NCBI GenBank assembly: GCA_036705565.1
Contig: JAUBUY010000001.1
From: Microcoleus sp036705565
Lineage (GTDB): Bacteria > Cyanobacteriota > Cyanobacteriia > Cyanobacteriales > Microcoleaceae
DNA length: 64,000 nucleotides
Reading direction: 5' to 3' (one strand)
The position numbers were made by a program, and so were the translations under genes. Positions within the stretch are counted from its first letter, which is position 1, and every line of letters begins with the position of its first letter. The notes below the pieces were generated by a model. That model was not told where the DNA came from and did not search any database. It was given only the letters and a program-made list of their open reading frames with translations. Of this stretch, positions 1-9,823 are shown piece by piece.

Positions 1-2
1 TC

Positions 3-530
3 GAGGCGAATACGGGTGTTTCTTCAGAAAGTGCTGTTGGGGAGGGGGATATCGAGTTTAGCTTGCTGGATGAGACTGAGGTGGAAAGGGTGAAAAGTGA
101 GGTTGGGGCGATCGACAAACAAGTACCTAACGAAAACGCCAAAAAATTAGCCATTTCTAGCGTTTATCTTAACACAAACTTGATTGCCGAAGCAAGAGAA
201 ATTTTAGAAAATTTACAAGAAACAGGCATGAAAACACCGCCCATTTATCGCACGTTGGGCGATTTGTATCTAGAAAAGCTACAACTGGTTCCCCAGGCTG
301 AAGTCTACTATTCCAAGGTGATTAATACGGCGAAACCTGACGATATTGAGGAGTTGACGGCCGCTAGATACGGATTGGGACAAGTTCATTCAGCCATGAG
401 AAATAATCTGGAAGCTATGAAATATTTGCGAATGGCAAAAGATGGATATACAACCTTGGGAGATTTGCCAATGGTGGAAAAAGTAGAGAAGCAATTGCGA
501 GATTTGCAAAGGAGGGAAGACAGGAAATAG
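3..530 (+). CDS. TPR-repeat protein, C-terminal part (cut by left edge)
   Basis: The reading frame is open from the left edge, so the gene begins outside the window; a TTG at 63 is not a convincing start because acidic coding-like sequence continues upstream of it. What is visible is helical, with tetratricopeptide-like units (for example IYRTLGDLYLEK and AARYGLGQVHSAM) and a charged C-terminus ending in RREDRK. TPR proteins normally act as scaffolds. It is followed by about 400 bases of repeats and then the large FHA/CHAT gene on the same strand; CHAT domains are often found near TPR proteins, so a functional link is possible but unproven. The N-terminal domains cannot be seen. Confidence 0.7.
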   Translation, partial: EANTGVSSESAVGEGDIEFSLLDETEVERVKSEVGAIDKQVPNENAKKLAISSVYLNTNLIAEAREILENLQETGMKTPPIYRTLGDLYLEKLQLVPQAEVYYSKVINTAKPDDIEELTAARYGLGQVHSAMRNNLEAMKYLRMAKDGYTTLGDLPMVEKVEKQLRDLQRREDRK

Positions 531-561
531 TAAGGGGCTGTGACGTTAATTCCGGCAGGGT

Positions 562-699
562 TGTGACGTTAATTTCGGCAGGGAATGAATTCCCTGCCTC
601 AAAGCAAAAGTCCACTAAAGTGGACTGACATCAAACTTTTTTCTACAGTTCTATTCAAAGGACTTTCGCTATTAGCCAGGGAATTCATTCCCTGGCGGA
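562..699. repeat. Dispersed palindromic repeat, copy 1
   Basis: About 138 bases nearly identical to 709-845. It opens with TGTGACGTTAAT, then a palindrome of the type GCAGGGAATGAATTCCCTGC, a small hairpin AAGTCCACTAAAGTGGACT, and closes with a second palindrome CCAGGGAATTCATTCCCTGG. A short fragment of the opening also lies at 539-560. Related shorter members occur at 13549-13605 and 37974-38026. Confidence 0.85.
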
Positions 700-708
700 C
701 TCGCGGGA

Positions 709-845
709 TGTGACGTTAATTCCGGCAGGGAATGAATTCCCTGCCTCAAAGCAAAAGTCCACTAAAGTGGACTGACATTAAACTTTTTCTACAGTCCTCT
801 TCAGAGGACTTTCGCTATTAGCCAGGGAATTCATTCCCTGGCGGA
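709..845. repeat. Dispersed palindromic repeat, copy 2
   Basis: Second copy of the 562-699 unit, ending just before the FHA/CHAT gene leader. The central hairpin reads GTCCTCTTCAGAGGAC here, where copy 1 has a decayed version. Both copies are in the same orientation and fill most of the 531-929 intergenic stretch. No gene is seen there. Confidence 0.85.
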
Positions 846-929
846 TTGACGGAATTTGGGACTGTCAGAGGGCGCTGGCGGACTTTCGCAATTATCAGAG
901 TGTACGAAACATCATCTACTAACAAAACC

Positions 930-3900
930 ATGAAATCAACACACAAAAAACCCCGCTTTTTCCTCACCTTCCTCTCCTTCACCACCTTAGCAATGTGGGA
1001 AATAGGACTTTTCCCCGCATCCCAAACAGCCACAGCCCAAATTACCCCCGCAACCGACGGCACCAATACTCAAATTACTCCCAGCGGCAACCAATTCAAC
1101 ATCAACGGCGGCCAACAATCCGGTGACGGCACAAATCTCTTTCACAGTTTCCAAGAATTTGGTTTAACTCAAGGGCAAACTGCCAATTTTATATCAAATC
1201 CCAATATCCGCAATATTTTAGGGCGAGTTGTCGGCGGCGATGCTTCGCTGATTAACGGATTAATTCAAATAACGGGCGGCAATTCCAATTTATTTTTAAT
1301 GAATCCGGCGGGGATTGTTTTTGGCACAAATGCCAGTTTGAACGTGCCTGCTGCTTTCACTGCGACTACTGCGACGGGCATCGATTTTGGCAATAACTGG
1401 TTTAGTGCGGCTGGTACTAATAATTATACTCAATTAATCGGAAATCCTAATAGTTTTGCTTTTACAAATACGCAACCGGGAGGAATTGTCAATTTAGGCA
1501 ATTTGGCAGTGGGACAAGGGCAAAATTTAACTTTATTGGGCGGCACGGTTTTGAGTACGGGACAAGTTTCTGCACCGGGAGGGAATATTATTATTGTGGC
1601 TGTACCGGGTGAGAGTTTAGTCAGAATTAGTCAACCGGGAAATCTGTTAAGTTTGGAGATTCAGGCGCAATCTGTAGCAGGCAGTTTGCCTCAAAATTGG
1701 GTGTTGCCGGTTGCATCTTTGCCGCAGTTGTTGACTGGTGGCGGAGGAAGTGCAACGGGGGTGACAGTCAACGCTGGAGGGCAAATAGAATTAACTGGTT
1801 CTGGTTTGCAGGTAGAGAATGGAGATGTCGCTGCTAAAGAAGTAACTGCGGAGAATGCAACGCTGTCAGCTAATCGCAATTTGACATTAGTTGAAAGTCT
1901 GTTGCGTACAACAGGCGATTTGAATTTGCTGGCTAACATTACAGTGCGGGTGCGCGATAGCGTGGCAAATCCGTTTGTGGCTAATGCTGGCGGTAATCTC
2001 TACATTCAGGGCAATCAAAGTATCGATCTTTTGGCGCTGAACCATCTTTCGCAAACGCCTTTTGTCAGCGGTGGAAATCTGACTTTAGTGAGTGATGGCA
2101 TCATATCTACAGATGCTCACTTTCGCAGTGGCAATAATATGTCAATTCTCGATCGTTCGGGCAAACCTGCTAATTTTACCAGTTTGTACGATCCAATATT
2201 TACGCAGCCCAATGACTATATCTCTGGGGGATATACGGGTGCCTCTCTGAAGATAGATACAACTTTAGGAAAAGGAAATATTACTTTTAACGGTGGTATT
2301 TCAATCACAAGTCCAGATGCAGCTTTTGCTAATGCTTCTCCTGGTACAGATGAATTTATTTTAGCTACTTCGCGCTCTATAATTTTGCGATCTGGCGGCA
2401 ATATTCAAGTAAAAAACATTTACAATTATAATAACCAGCCCAATAATGTAGGTCCTATAATTATGCAAGCTACAGGCAACATTCAAGCGGGAATTATTTC
2501 AGTCTATAATATTGCGGGTGATGCTGGTTATATATCTTTGAGTGCTGGGGGAAATATTTCAACAGAAGCACTTCTTGCTAATAATATTTCTGGTAATGGC
2601 GTTGGCGGTGATATTACTGTGAATGCAGGTGGCAGCTTTACTGTTATAGCAGGAAATACAGCGGGTGCGGAAAATATAACTACTTCCGCACCTAATGGAG
2701 GGGGTAATATTACCATTAAAGCAAAAAACGATATCTCGATCGGCTGTGCTACTTTCTGGTTTTGTTTAGAAACTGTTAGTAGGGATAATGGTTTCATCAA
2801 GGCTAATGGAAATAGCGGTAATGTTAGTATCATCAGCGAACAGGGTTCTATTATTTTCCAGACTCCCCGATCTATAGATACGAGTAATAGCGCTTCTGTC
2901 GGCATTCCTGGCTCTGTCAATGTACAAGCAAGAGGGAATATTACTTTAGGTGAGATATTAACCTACAGTGAAGACCCTTCACAATCTGATGGTGCAAATA
3001 TCAATATTACGAGCGTAAATGGAAATATCCAGCTTGGCGAAATCAATAATTCTTCAGACGGCGGTAATAGCGGCAATATTAATCTCTCTACAAGTGGAAA
3101 TATTATAACAGGTAACGTATTAAACTATGGTAAATTGCAAGGCGGAATTGTTAATTTTACTAGCACGAATGGCAGCATCACTATAGGAAAATTAAATGCA
3201 ACCAGCTCTCAGGATTCAGGAAATGCTACGATTTTTCTACCGGAAAATGGTGGGTCAATTACTTTGAGTGCCGATCGCAATATTACGACTGGCAATCTCA
3301 CTGTAACAGCGAATCAAAACGGCGGCCCGATCGCACTTACGAGCACTGTCGGTTCCATAAATACCGGAACGCTTAATGTCACGGGCGATCGCGCTGCTGG
3401 AAATATCACTCTTCAAGCCAGCACCGGCATCACAACACCGACAACAGGAACCGCGATCGCGGGTACTTCTAGTAACGGCAACGGTAGCAATGTTACTTTA
3501 TCTACTGCCAGCGGTGACATTAATATAGGCGATGTATTAGTATCTGGAATAAAGGGTGGAAATCTTAACTTTACTAATAGCAACGGCAATATTACTACAG
3601 ACCAGTTATTGACAAGTTATGACGGTCCATCTCCCGATCTTAAAACTAACACAGGCGGCACTGTTAATCTAAATGCTGGGGGAAATATTACTACCAGCGA
3701 CATCCGGGCGATCGGCAATCAAGACGGCGGCTCAATCACGTTTAAAAGCGGCGGGGCGATCGACACTACCGCCGGAATCATCAATGCGATCGGCGGCAAC
3801 AACGGCGGCAATATTTCCCTCGAAGCTGGAACCAACATCAGTACGGCAGGAATTGGTAGCGCTTTATTATTAAGTGGGTTCAACGCCAATAGCGGCAATC

Positions 3901-6900
3901 TTCGCATTCAAAGCGGCGGTAATATCGACACAACTGCAGGCCCAATTATTACCGCTGCGGCAAATGGTAAGGGCGGAGATATCACCATAATTGCTGGCGG
4001 AACAGTTTCGACATCTGATATTAATTCCCGCACTTTCGCTCCCAGTATTACTGTGAGTGGTGGCAATATTGATGTTAAGGCCAATAACTCTATTACTGCC
4101 AGTGGCCAGATCGAAACCAACCGTAATAACATTACTTTTAACGCTCCGGTAACATTAGGTGACAACCTGTCGGTCAAAATCTTAGATACTGGCGATATTA
4201 CTTTTAAGTCTACTGTTGACGGGCCTTACAGTCTTACTGTTCAACCCCAGGCGGGAAGTGTGGATTTTGGTAAAGATGTTGGCAAAGCGACTGCCCTCAA
4301 CAGCATCAATATTGAAGATGATATCACCAAAAATTCCGGTGCAATTAACATTTTTACTACGAATAATATTACCGCCCAAAATATTAAGTCAGCGACCGGA
4401 ATTTCTTTGGATAGCGACAAAGGAGAAATCACCACAGGTAATCTCGATGCGACTTCCCCTAACACTGGCGGTAATATTGCTTTGAGCGCTGGAACTAATA
4501 TTGCTGCGGGCGATATCAATACCTCGTCTGCTGGTAATGGTGGCAGTATCTTGCTCGACGCTACCGGAAGTATTACTGTTGGTGAAATTGACTCTTCGGC
4601 GCAGGGGAATGCAGGGAATGTCACGGCTTATAACCGCAGTGCTGCGGGCAATATTACGGTGAGTCAAATTAACGCTCAAAGTAGTCTCGGCAAGGGTACG
4701 GGAGGCAATGTCGAGATTCAGATGGGAGGGTTTTTTCGATCGCTCAATTCCTTCACAGACAGCAACGGCATTAATGCTAGCATTTCTACCGCTGGAAGTC
4801 CTGGAGATAGCAGCGGCGGTACTATAATTATCCGCCACGGAGGCGCAGGATTAACGCCGTTTATTGTCGGTGATTCTGCCACAAATGGAACGGCGGGTGC
4901 AATTACTAGGGGAAATTCTAATCCTATTCAAACAATTTTGCCGGATAACTCCTATCTCTATACTCACAGACAGGATGTCGATCGCATTCAAATTATTTCC
5001 GTACCGCCGCCAATAGTTGCACCGACACCCGCAGCTACTCCAACACCCGCAGCGACTCCAACGCCCGCACCCACACCCGCAGCGACTCCCACGCCCGCAC
5101 CCACACCCGCAGCGACTCCCACGCCCGCACCCGCACCCGCAGCTACTCCCACGCCCGCACCCACAGCCGCAGCTACTCCCACGCCCGCACCCACAGTCGC
5201 AGCTACTCCAGCGCCTTCCCCAACACCGACTCCAGCGCCCGCAAGCACGCCCTCACGGCAACTCCCACCGCGTGTACCCGTCGCACCTTCGGCAACTCCC
5301 GAAAGCTCGATCGCACCTGCCCCAACACCCGAAAGCTCGATCGCACCTTTCCCAATTCCCCAAATATTTATCGAACCTTCGGCAACACCCGAAACTTCGA
5401 TCGCACCTTCGGCAACACCCGATCCGATAACTGGTTTTCCCCTCAACTTCCAACTACCTGAATTGCCCGGTTTATTCCTACTGCCACCCCGCGCGCGCCC
5501 CACCCAGCCCTCAACACCCACAACCCCAAACGCTGCTGCCCGCCTAGCTTCGAGGCCTACCCTTCCCTCTGTTTCCCAAATCAACTCCTCCCTCGGCGCT
5601 CAACCTGCGATCGCCCCTCAACCTTCAAACGCGCCAAATCCCGCGCCCACAGCCCCTCTTGCCTCTCTAACCCAGCCTGTAACTCAGATTCAGCCACCAC
5701 CTACAAGTGCGATCGTACCCGCACCTACAAGTGCGATCGTACCCGCGCCCGCTGTCAGCCCAAGCCAAACTCCGCAACAGGAGTTAGCTTTTTTAATTGG
5801 CGATTTATTGGGAGCACAAACCTCGATCGACCAAAATGCTGAAACGGGAAATACCGAATTAGATTGGAAGCGTAACAATGAAACAATTATCTCCCTAGAA
5901 CTTCCTTACTCCCCGTCAGTTAACACGATTGCGGGAGCCGAAGCAAATAACCTAATTTCCACACAGACATCTACTGACAATTTAACTGTTTCAGTCGCAG
6001 AAACTCCGCCGGAAATAATTGTGCAAACTCCTAGTTTACCGATTGCTAATTCTGAACCCTTTGATGTCAATCTTTCTGATCTTTGGGAGAGAATAGCTGC
6101 AATAAATACAGCGCCAGTTCAAGATTCACCGAGTATTACTCCAGCGCCCGCACCAATTCCCGCACCAACTCCAGCGCCGCCACCAACTCCAATTCCCGCA
6201 ACAATTCCAGCACCCGCCCCAACTCCCGAACCAACTCCAGCACCCGTAGCAACTCCGATCGCAGAAAATCCCCCACCCGCAGATATCCCAAATCTCTTTC
6301 CCTCACCAATTAGCAGGTTGCTCGTAGAACAAACTTTAGAACAAGGCAATGCTAACGATGCTGTTGCTTTAATTGACCAACTCTTTGAACAAGACTACGA
6401 AAATTATTATGGGGAAAATTTCACGGATAAAAAAATCAACGTTCAATATCTAAGAGAAACTCTCAAAACAATTAAGGAAGAAACCGGGAAGCAAGCTGTA
6501 ATTGTTTACGTTGTGGCAGGTATCCGAGACTTGTGGCTAATTTTAGTAGTTCCAGATGGCCCTCCAATTATCAAAAAAGTCGCCCTTGCCACAATAATAG
6601 AATTAAAGAAAAATGTGAAATATTTGCAGGAATATTTAGGGAATCCTTGGGGTTCGCAAGATACAAGATATTTGCCAAGCGCCCAGGAACTTTACAAATG
6701 GTTAGTTGCACCGATTTCTCAAAATTTAGAATCATTAAATATCGACACTCTCATTTTTGCATTTGATGCCGGTTTGCGCCAATTGCCCATAGCAGCTTTA
6801 CACGATGGCAACCAATTTTTAATAGAAAAATACAGTCTAGGTTCAATTCCCAGCATCAGCTTGACTAACACCAATTATCAAAGTTTGCTGAATGCCGAAG

Positions 6901-7604
6901 TTTTAGCAATGGGTGCTTCAGAGTTTCCACACACCAAGAAAGAGCGTTTGCCAGCAGTGCCGATCGAATTATCTGCGATCGCCGGGAGGAGAACAGAAAC
7001 GCAAAATCCAGCAGGATTTCCCTTGTGGCAAGGTCGCTCTTTTCTCAATCAAGAATTTACCCTGCAAAACCTGAGAAAACAGCGAGAACAACAGGAATTT
7101 GGAATCGTTCACTTAGCTACTCACGCCAGTTTTCCTCAAGGCGAAAATGGAAAAAAAGAAGCTGAGATTGATTTGTGGGACAGCTCTTTGGCGCTAGATG
7201 AATTTAGGTTGGCGAAGTGGTACGATCGCCGACAAGTAGAATTATTAGTGCTGAGTGCGTGCGAAACTGCGATCGGGGACAATACAGCAGAAATGGGATT
7301 TGCTGGACTGGCCGTCCGCAGTGGTGTAAAATCAGCGCTAGCGAGTTTGTGGAAAGTTAATGATATCGGCACTTTGGCGTTGATGACCGAGTTTTACGGC
7401 AATTTGCGATCGGAAAACATTAAAGCTGAAGCGCTCAGAAAAGCTCAACTGGCAATGATCCACAAACAAATTTTAATTAAAAACGGTCAATTGCGGGGGA
7501 CTGAAGGCGCGATCGACCTTACCCAATCGGCGCAAGTACCAAATGCAGATTTCTCACACCCGACGTTTTGGGCCGGATTCACAATAATTGGCAGTCCCTG
7601 GTAA
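930..7604 (+). CDS. Secreted FHA (TPS-domain) beta-helix protein with C-terminal CHAT protease domain
   Basis: A 2224-residue protein. I start it at the ATG at 930, which puts a basic, hydrophobic signal peptide first (cleavage likely after TATAQ, residue 37), rather than at the TTG at 846 inside a repeat. Residues about 38-165 match the filamentous haemagglutinin N-terminal (two-partner secretion) domain, with the typical GRVVGGDASLINGLIQ and LMNPAGIVFG stretches. A very long Gly/Asn/Thr-rich region with GGNI-type repeats follows, as expected of a secreted beta-helix, then Pro/Ala/Thr-rich linkers near residues 1360-1600 and 1730-1790. The last 340 residues are a CHAT caspase-like domain with a probable His2065 (HLATHA) and Cys2111 (SACET) dyad. 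FHA-CHAT fusions are known in cyanobacteria. The substrate is unknown. No TpsB transporter gene is visible here. Confidence 0.85.
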   Translation: MKSTHKKPRFFLTFLSFTTLAMWEIGLFPASQTATAQITPATDGTNTQITPSGNQFNINGGQQSGDGTNLFHSFQEFGLTQGQTANFISNPNIRNILGRVVGGDASLINGLIQITGGNSNLFLMNPAGIVFGTNASLNVPAAFTATTATGIDFGNNWFSAAGTNNYTQLIGNPNSFAFTNTQPGGIVNLGNLAVGQGQNLTLLGGTVLSTGQVSAPGGNIIIVAVPGESLVRISQPGNLLSLEIQAQSVAGSLPQNWVLPVASLPQLLTGGGGSATGVTVNAGGQIELTGSGLQVENGDVAAKEVTAENATLSANRNLTLVESLLRTTGDLNLLANITVRVRDSVANPFVANAGGNLYIQGNQSIDLLALNHLSQTPFVSGGNLTLVSDGIISTDAHFRSGNNMSILDRSGKPANFTSLYDPIFTQPNDYISGGYTGASLKIDTTLGKGNITFNGGISITSPDAAFANASPGTDEFILATSRSIILRSGGNIQVKNIYNYNNQPNNVGPIIMQATGNIQAGIISVYNIAGDAGYISLSAGGNISTEALLANNISGNGVGGDITVNAGGSFTVIAGNTAGAENITTSAPNGGGNITIKAKNDISIGCATFWFCLETVSRDNGFIKANGNSGNVSIISEQGSIIFQTPRSIDTSNSASVGIPGSVNVQARGNITLGEILTYSEDPSQSDGANINITSVNGNIQLGEINNSSDGGNSGNINLSTSGNIITGNVLNYGKLQGGIVNFTSTNGSITIGKLNATSSQDSGNATIFLPENGGSITLSADRNITTGNLTVTANQNGGPIALTSTVGSINTGTLNVTGDRAAGNITLQASTGITTPTTGTAIAGTSSNGNGSNVTLSTASGDINIGDVLVSGIKGGNLNFTNSNGNITTDQLLTSYDGPSPDLKTNTGGTVNLNAGGNITTSDIRAIGNQDGGSITFKSGGAIDTTAGIINAIGGNNGGNISLEAGTNISTAGIGSALLLSGFNANSGNLRIQSGGNIDTTAGPIITAAANGKGGDITIIAGGTVSTSDINSRTFAPSITVSGGNIDVKANNSITASGQIETNRNNITFNAPVTLGDNLSVKILDTGDITFKSTVDGPYSLTVQPQAGSVDFGKDVGKATALNSINIEDDITKNSGAINIFTTNNITAQNIKSATGISLDSDKGEITTGNLDATSPNTGGNIALSAGTNIAAGDINTSSAGNGGSILLDATGSITVGEIDSSAQGNAGNVTAYNRSAAGNITVSQINAQSSLGKGTGGNVEIQMGGFFRSLNSFTDSNGINASISTAGSPGDSSGGTIIIRHGGAGLTPFIVGDSATNGTAGAITRGNSNPIQTILPDNSYLYTHRQDVDRIQIISVPPPIVAPTPAATPTPAATPTPAPTPAATPTPAPTPAATPTPAPAPAATPTPAPTAAATPTPAPTVAATPAPSPTPTPAPASTPSRQLPPRVPVAPSATPESSIAPAPTPESSIAPFPIPQIFIEPSATPETSIAPSATPDPITGFPLNFQLPELPGLFLLPPRARPTQPSTPTTPNAAARLASRPTLPSVSQINSSLGAQPAIAPQPSNAPNPAPTAPLASLTQPVTQIQPPPTSAIVPAPTSAIVPAPAVSPSQTPQQELAFLIGDLLGAQTSIDQNAETGNTELDWKRNNETIISLELPYSPSVNTIAGAEANNLISTQTSTDNLTVSVAETPPEIIVQTPSLPIANSEPFDVNLSDLWERIAAINTAPVQDSPSITPAPAPIPAPTPAPPPTPIPATIPAPAPTPEPTPAPVATPIAENPPPADIPNLFPSPISRLLVEQTLEQGNANDAVALIDQLFEQDYENYYGENFTDKKINVQYLRETLKTIKEETGKQAVIVYVVAGIRDLWLILVVPDGPPIIKKVALATIIELKKNVKYLQEYLGNPWGSQDTRYLPSAQELYKWLVAPISQNLESLNIDTLIFAFDAGLRQLPIAALHDGNQFLIEKYSLGSIPSISLTNTNYQSLLNAEVLAMGASEFPHTKKERLPAVPIELSAIAGRRTETQNPAGFPLWQGRSFLNQEFTLQNLRKQREQQEFGIVHLATHASFPQGENGKKEAEIDLWDSSLALDEFRLAKWYDRRQVELLVLSACETAIGDNTAEMGFAGLAVRSGVKSALASLWKVNDIGTLALMTEFYGNLRSENIKAEALRKAQLAMIHKQILIKNGQLRGTEGAIDLTQSAQVPNADFSHPTFWAGFTIIGSPW
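5014..5260 (+). repeat. Pro-Ala-Thr coding repeat in the FHA/CHAT gene
   Basis: Tandem short units related to ACTCCCACGCCCGCACCCAC encode a (PTPAPTPAAT)-like linker. The repeats leave long open frames on other frames and on the minus strand, which are not genes. Confidence 0.8.
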
Positions 7605-7912
7605 TAGGCGATATCTGTAGGGAAACGGCACAGCGCCGTGTCGGGTGCGATATCTGTAGGGAAGCACTACGCCGTGTCCGGCGTCCAGAGTATCCCTGAC
7701 AATTCCCGCATCCAGGATACCCGCCACGTGATTCATCCGTCCAGAAATAAAAAACCTGTACCCGATGAAACTTGCCGAACGTATTTATCTCGCGCAAGTC
7801 AATTCTAAAATCTAAAATCTAAAATCTAAAATCTAAAATCGATTGACTACTATCTTTTTATGTCATAAATTGGCTATGAATAGCAAAACTCAACACTAGC
7901 GGGGCAAAACCT
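7605..7912. other. Intergenic stretch with short direct repeats and a heptamer element
   Basis: Two imperfect direct repeats beginning GCGATATCTGTAGGGAA lie at about 7608-7680. Sequence at 7718-7803 is shared in part with the flank of the large heptamer array near 23.2 kb, and the heptamer element itself is at 7798-7847. No gene is supported. Confidence 0.6.
7798..7847. repeat. Bracketed heptamer element, 5 units
   Basis: Four AAAATCT units and one AAAATCG unit (7807-7841) are bracketed by GTCAAT (7798-7803) and its inverted copy ATTGAC (7842-7847). The same brackets and the same terminal AAAATCG unit occur at the 38-unit array near 23.3 kb. Confidence 0.85.
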
Positions 7913-8920
7913 GTGGGCAAGTTTGATAAAATATTCAATTCAGAAGACCAATCCGAAGCAAGCTTGACTTTAGAAGAATCCGTAGCAGCGGTAGCACTTG
8001 TGGCAGCGGAGGCAAATTCCCCTGATACGGATGCTGATATCTTAGAAAGCATACTTTGGGAATCAGAAATATTTGCTGAATACTCGGAAGATGATATGTC
8101 AGCAATGTTTCAAAGACTCGCCGGTATTGTTGCCCAAGACGGTTTAGGAGCATTATTTAATACTGCTTGGCAATCCATGCCCGATGAGTTAGTATTGGAT
8201 ACTTTTGCCATAACCGCAGCAATGTTTGTCGCAGATGGCGAAATAGCTCAGAAGCACCAGGCTTTTCTTCAGGAATTCCAGCAAGCATTAGGTGTGGAAG
8301 ACGAGGAAGCTGCAGAAATTATTGAGGATGTAATTGCTGCTTACTCGGAAGTAGAGGGCGAAGAGTCTGATTTCGATGCGGCATGGTACGTATCTCCTGA
8401 AGGCAATTTTAGCGTTCCCATTCCCGTTGATGAGGAACGAGGCGGTAAAATTGATGATCAAGAAAGCTGTGTCGCATTTTCAGATGACTTTGGCGTTTTG
8501 CTGAAAATTGATTATTTCCCTGTTGTTGGTGAAGTGGAAGAAACAATCGAGTCGGTTGGCGAGGAAGGTTATCTCAAGTCTTTTCTCGACAATTTTGTTT
8601 CTCAGGCAATTCTGGCTAATGTTCCCAATTCTAAGTTACTCCACGCGGAATATTTAGAAGATGAAGAAGCTTATTTCGTGGTTTTAGATTTGCCTGGGGG
8701 TGCAACTATCAGCGTGCAAGAAAACGATCGCCCTCTGACTCGGTTGGATGCTTACCGGGGACTTATGGCTTTTATTGCTGACGATTTTTGCTACACGGTA
8801 AGCTGTCAGCGCATTTATCAGGAGGGGGATGAATTGGGTTCCCTGGAGTCTGAAGTTGAGGGAATTATGAACAAGATTTTTGAGTTTATTGAGACAATCG
8901 AATTCGGGCCGATCGAATAA
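7913..8920 (+). CDS. TerB-domain protein with C-terminal domain of unknown function
   Basis: A 335-residue, very acidic, probably cytosolic protein starting at a GTG at 7913. Residues about 20-150 resemble the tellurite-resistance TerB/TerB-like helical domain (TLEESVAAVALVAAE, then FAITAAMFVADGEIAQKHQAFL), which in other proteins is linked to metal-dependent stress responses at the membrane. The remaining about 190 residues form a separate alpha/beta-looking domain (PEGNFSVPIPVDEE, then VVLDLPGGATISV) that I do not recognise; a Mog1/PsbP-like fold is only a guess. It is monocistronic as far as can be seen. Tellurite resistance itself should not be assumed. Confidence 0.75.
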   Translation: MGKFDKIFNSEDQSEASLTLEESVAAVALVAAEANSPDTDADILESILWESEIFAEYSEDDMSAMFQRLAGIVAQDGLGALFNTAWQSMPDELVLDTFAITAAMFVADGEIAQKHQAFLQEFQQALGVEDEEAAEIIEDVIAAYSEVEGEESDFDAAWYVSPEGNFSVPIPVDEERGGKIDDQESCVAFSDDFGVLLKIDYFPVVGEVEETIESVGEEGYLKSFLDNFVSQAILANVPNSKLLHAEYLEDEEAYFVVLDLPGGATISVQENDRPLTRLDAYRGLMAFIADDFCYTVSCQRIYQEGDELGSLESEVEGIMNKIFEFIETIEFGPIE

Positions 8921-8987
8921 AGAGGACTTATACCTTTTTCGATTAAAGAATTGGGACTGGTGCGATCGATTGACCGTAAGAACCCGG

Positions 8988-9050
8988 CCGGGGCGGGTTT
9001 TTGAGATTGTCAATTATTGGCGGGTATTGTTGGTGAACCCGCCCCTACCA
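8988..9050. repeat. Dispersed hairpin repeat (GGGGCGGGTTT / AAACCCGCCCC family)
   Basis: An imperfect inverted repeat with arms GGGGCGGGTTTTT and GAACCCGCCCCTAC around an A/T-rich centre containing TTGTCAATTATTGG. Other members lie at 17868-17925, inside 44669-44793, and twice at 52447-52612. It sits just downstream of the TerB-domain gene and could form a long hairpin in either transcript. Confidence 0.75.
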
Positions 9051-9206
9051 TATTAATGGTAATTGATAGGACATGATATTACAGGTTTTTTTGCAATAAA
9101 ATAGTGCGATCGACAACAGGGTTTTTTGACCGATTCTCGATCGCACTTCCAGATACATTCAGTCAACCAAAGTCGAGAGGTAGCAGCAATTAGCCGCCAT
9201 TTTCGA

Positions 9207-9773
9207 CTAATTAGTAGTCTGAGCTTCCACCAATCTTTGCTTGAGTTCTTCCAAAGCACTCGCCCAGCGCGGATCTGGCTGCACCGAGCCGGAATCAGGG
9301 CTCGACACCGTTGCTGCTGACTGATTGCGGCGAGACTTGTTGTTGTCACCCCGACGGCGATTGCTTTTGCTGGAGGCGCCTCCACCTTGGCTAGGGGGAG
9401 CTGACGAGCGCTGCTGTTGCTGCGGCGCAGGCACAGGCATTGGAACAGACGCCGATGCCGACACCAACTGTGGTGACTGGGGCGACTGCTGCTGATCGTC
9501 TTCGCCCTTCTCAGATTTACCCTTAGAGCGGGGTAATGCCTTCTCTATTTTCAGCGGGTTTTCTTTGAACATCAAGCCATTGTATTTCTCAATAACTTGG
9601 TCGGCTTGTTCGTCGGTTAGCACCGTCACAAAACCAAATCCTCGGCATTTTCCAGTTTTGCGGTCTGTAATTACCTTGGTGGTAACAGATTCGCCCTCCG
9701 GTGCAAAAACTTCTTGCAATTCTTGGCGATCGAGTTCCTTGGGTAGATTGCCAACATAAAGACGAATAGACAT
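9207..9773 (-). CDS. RRM RNA-binding protein (cyanobacterial Rbp, long C-terminal form)
   Basis: A 188-residue protein with one RNA recognition motif at residues 1-80: RNP2 LYVGNL at 5-10 and RNP1 KCRGFGFV at 42-49. The second half is low in complexity (Gln/Ser/Pro, then basic SKSNRRRGDNNKSRRN) and ends with a helix-like DPRWASALEELKQRL. Short glycine-tailed Rbp proteins are cold-induced in cyanobacteria. The longer class to which this seems closer includes Rbp3, which in Synechocystis helps place photosystem mRNAs at the thylakoid; that assignment is inference. A clear GGAGGA ribosome site lies just upstream, and a strong stem-loop lies in the 5' leader. Confidence 0.9.
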   Translation of the reverse strand: MSIRLYVGNLPKELDRQELQEVFAPEGESVTTKVITDRKTGKCRGFGFVTVLTDEQADQVIEKYNGLMFKENPLKIEKALPRSKGKSEKGEDDQQQSPQSPQLVSASASVPMPVPAPQQQQRSSAPPSQGGGASSKSNRRRGDNNKSRRNQSAATVSSPDSGSVQPDPRWASALEELKQRLVEAQTTN

Positions 9774-9823
9774 GAAAAATTCCTCCCGACTTGGATTTTA
9801 ATTAATTTGCTCGAACAGAATTA

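Noticed and set aside
846..929. TTG start for the FHA/CHAT gene
   Set aside because: It lies at the border of a dispersed repeat and would bury the signal peptide; ATG 930 fits export.
4988..5584. Long minus-strand and alternate plus-strand open frames over the Pro-rich region
   Set aside because: They mirror the low-complexity repeats of the FHA/CHAT gene, consist of GAGVGVAAG-like or HPHPQRLP-like strings and have no start signals.
7913..8920. Tellurite resistance operon
   Set aside because: Only a TerB-like domain is seen, without terC, terD or terZ genes nearby.
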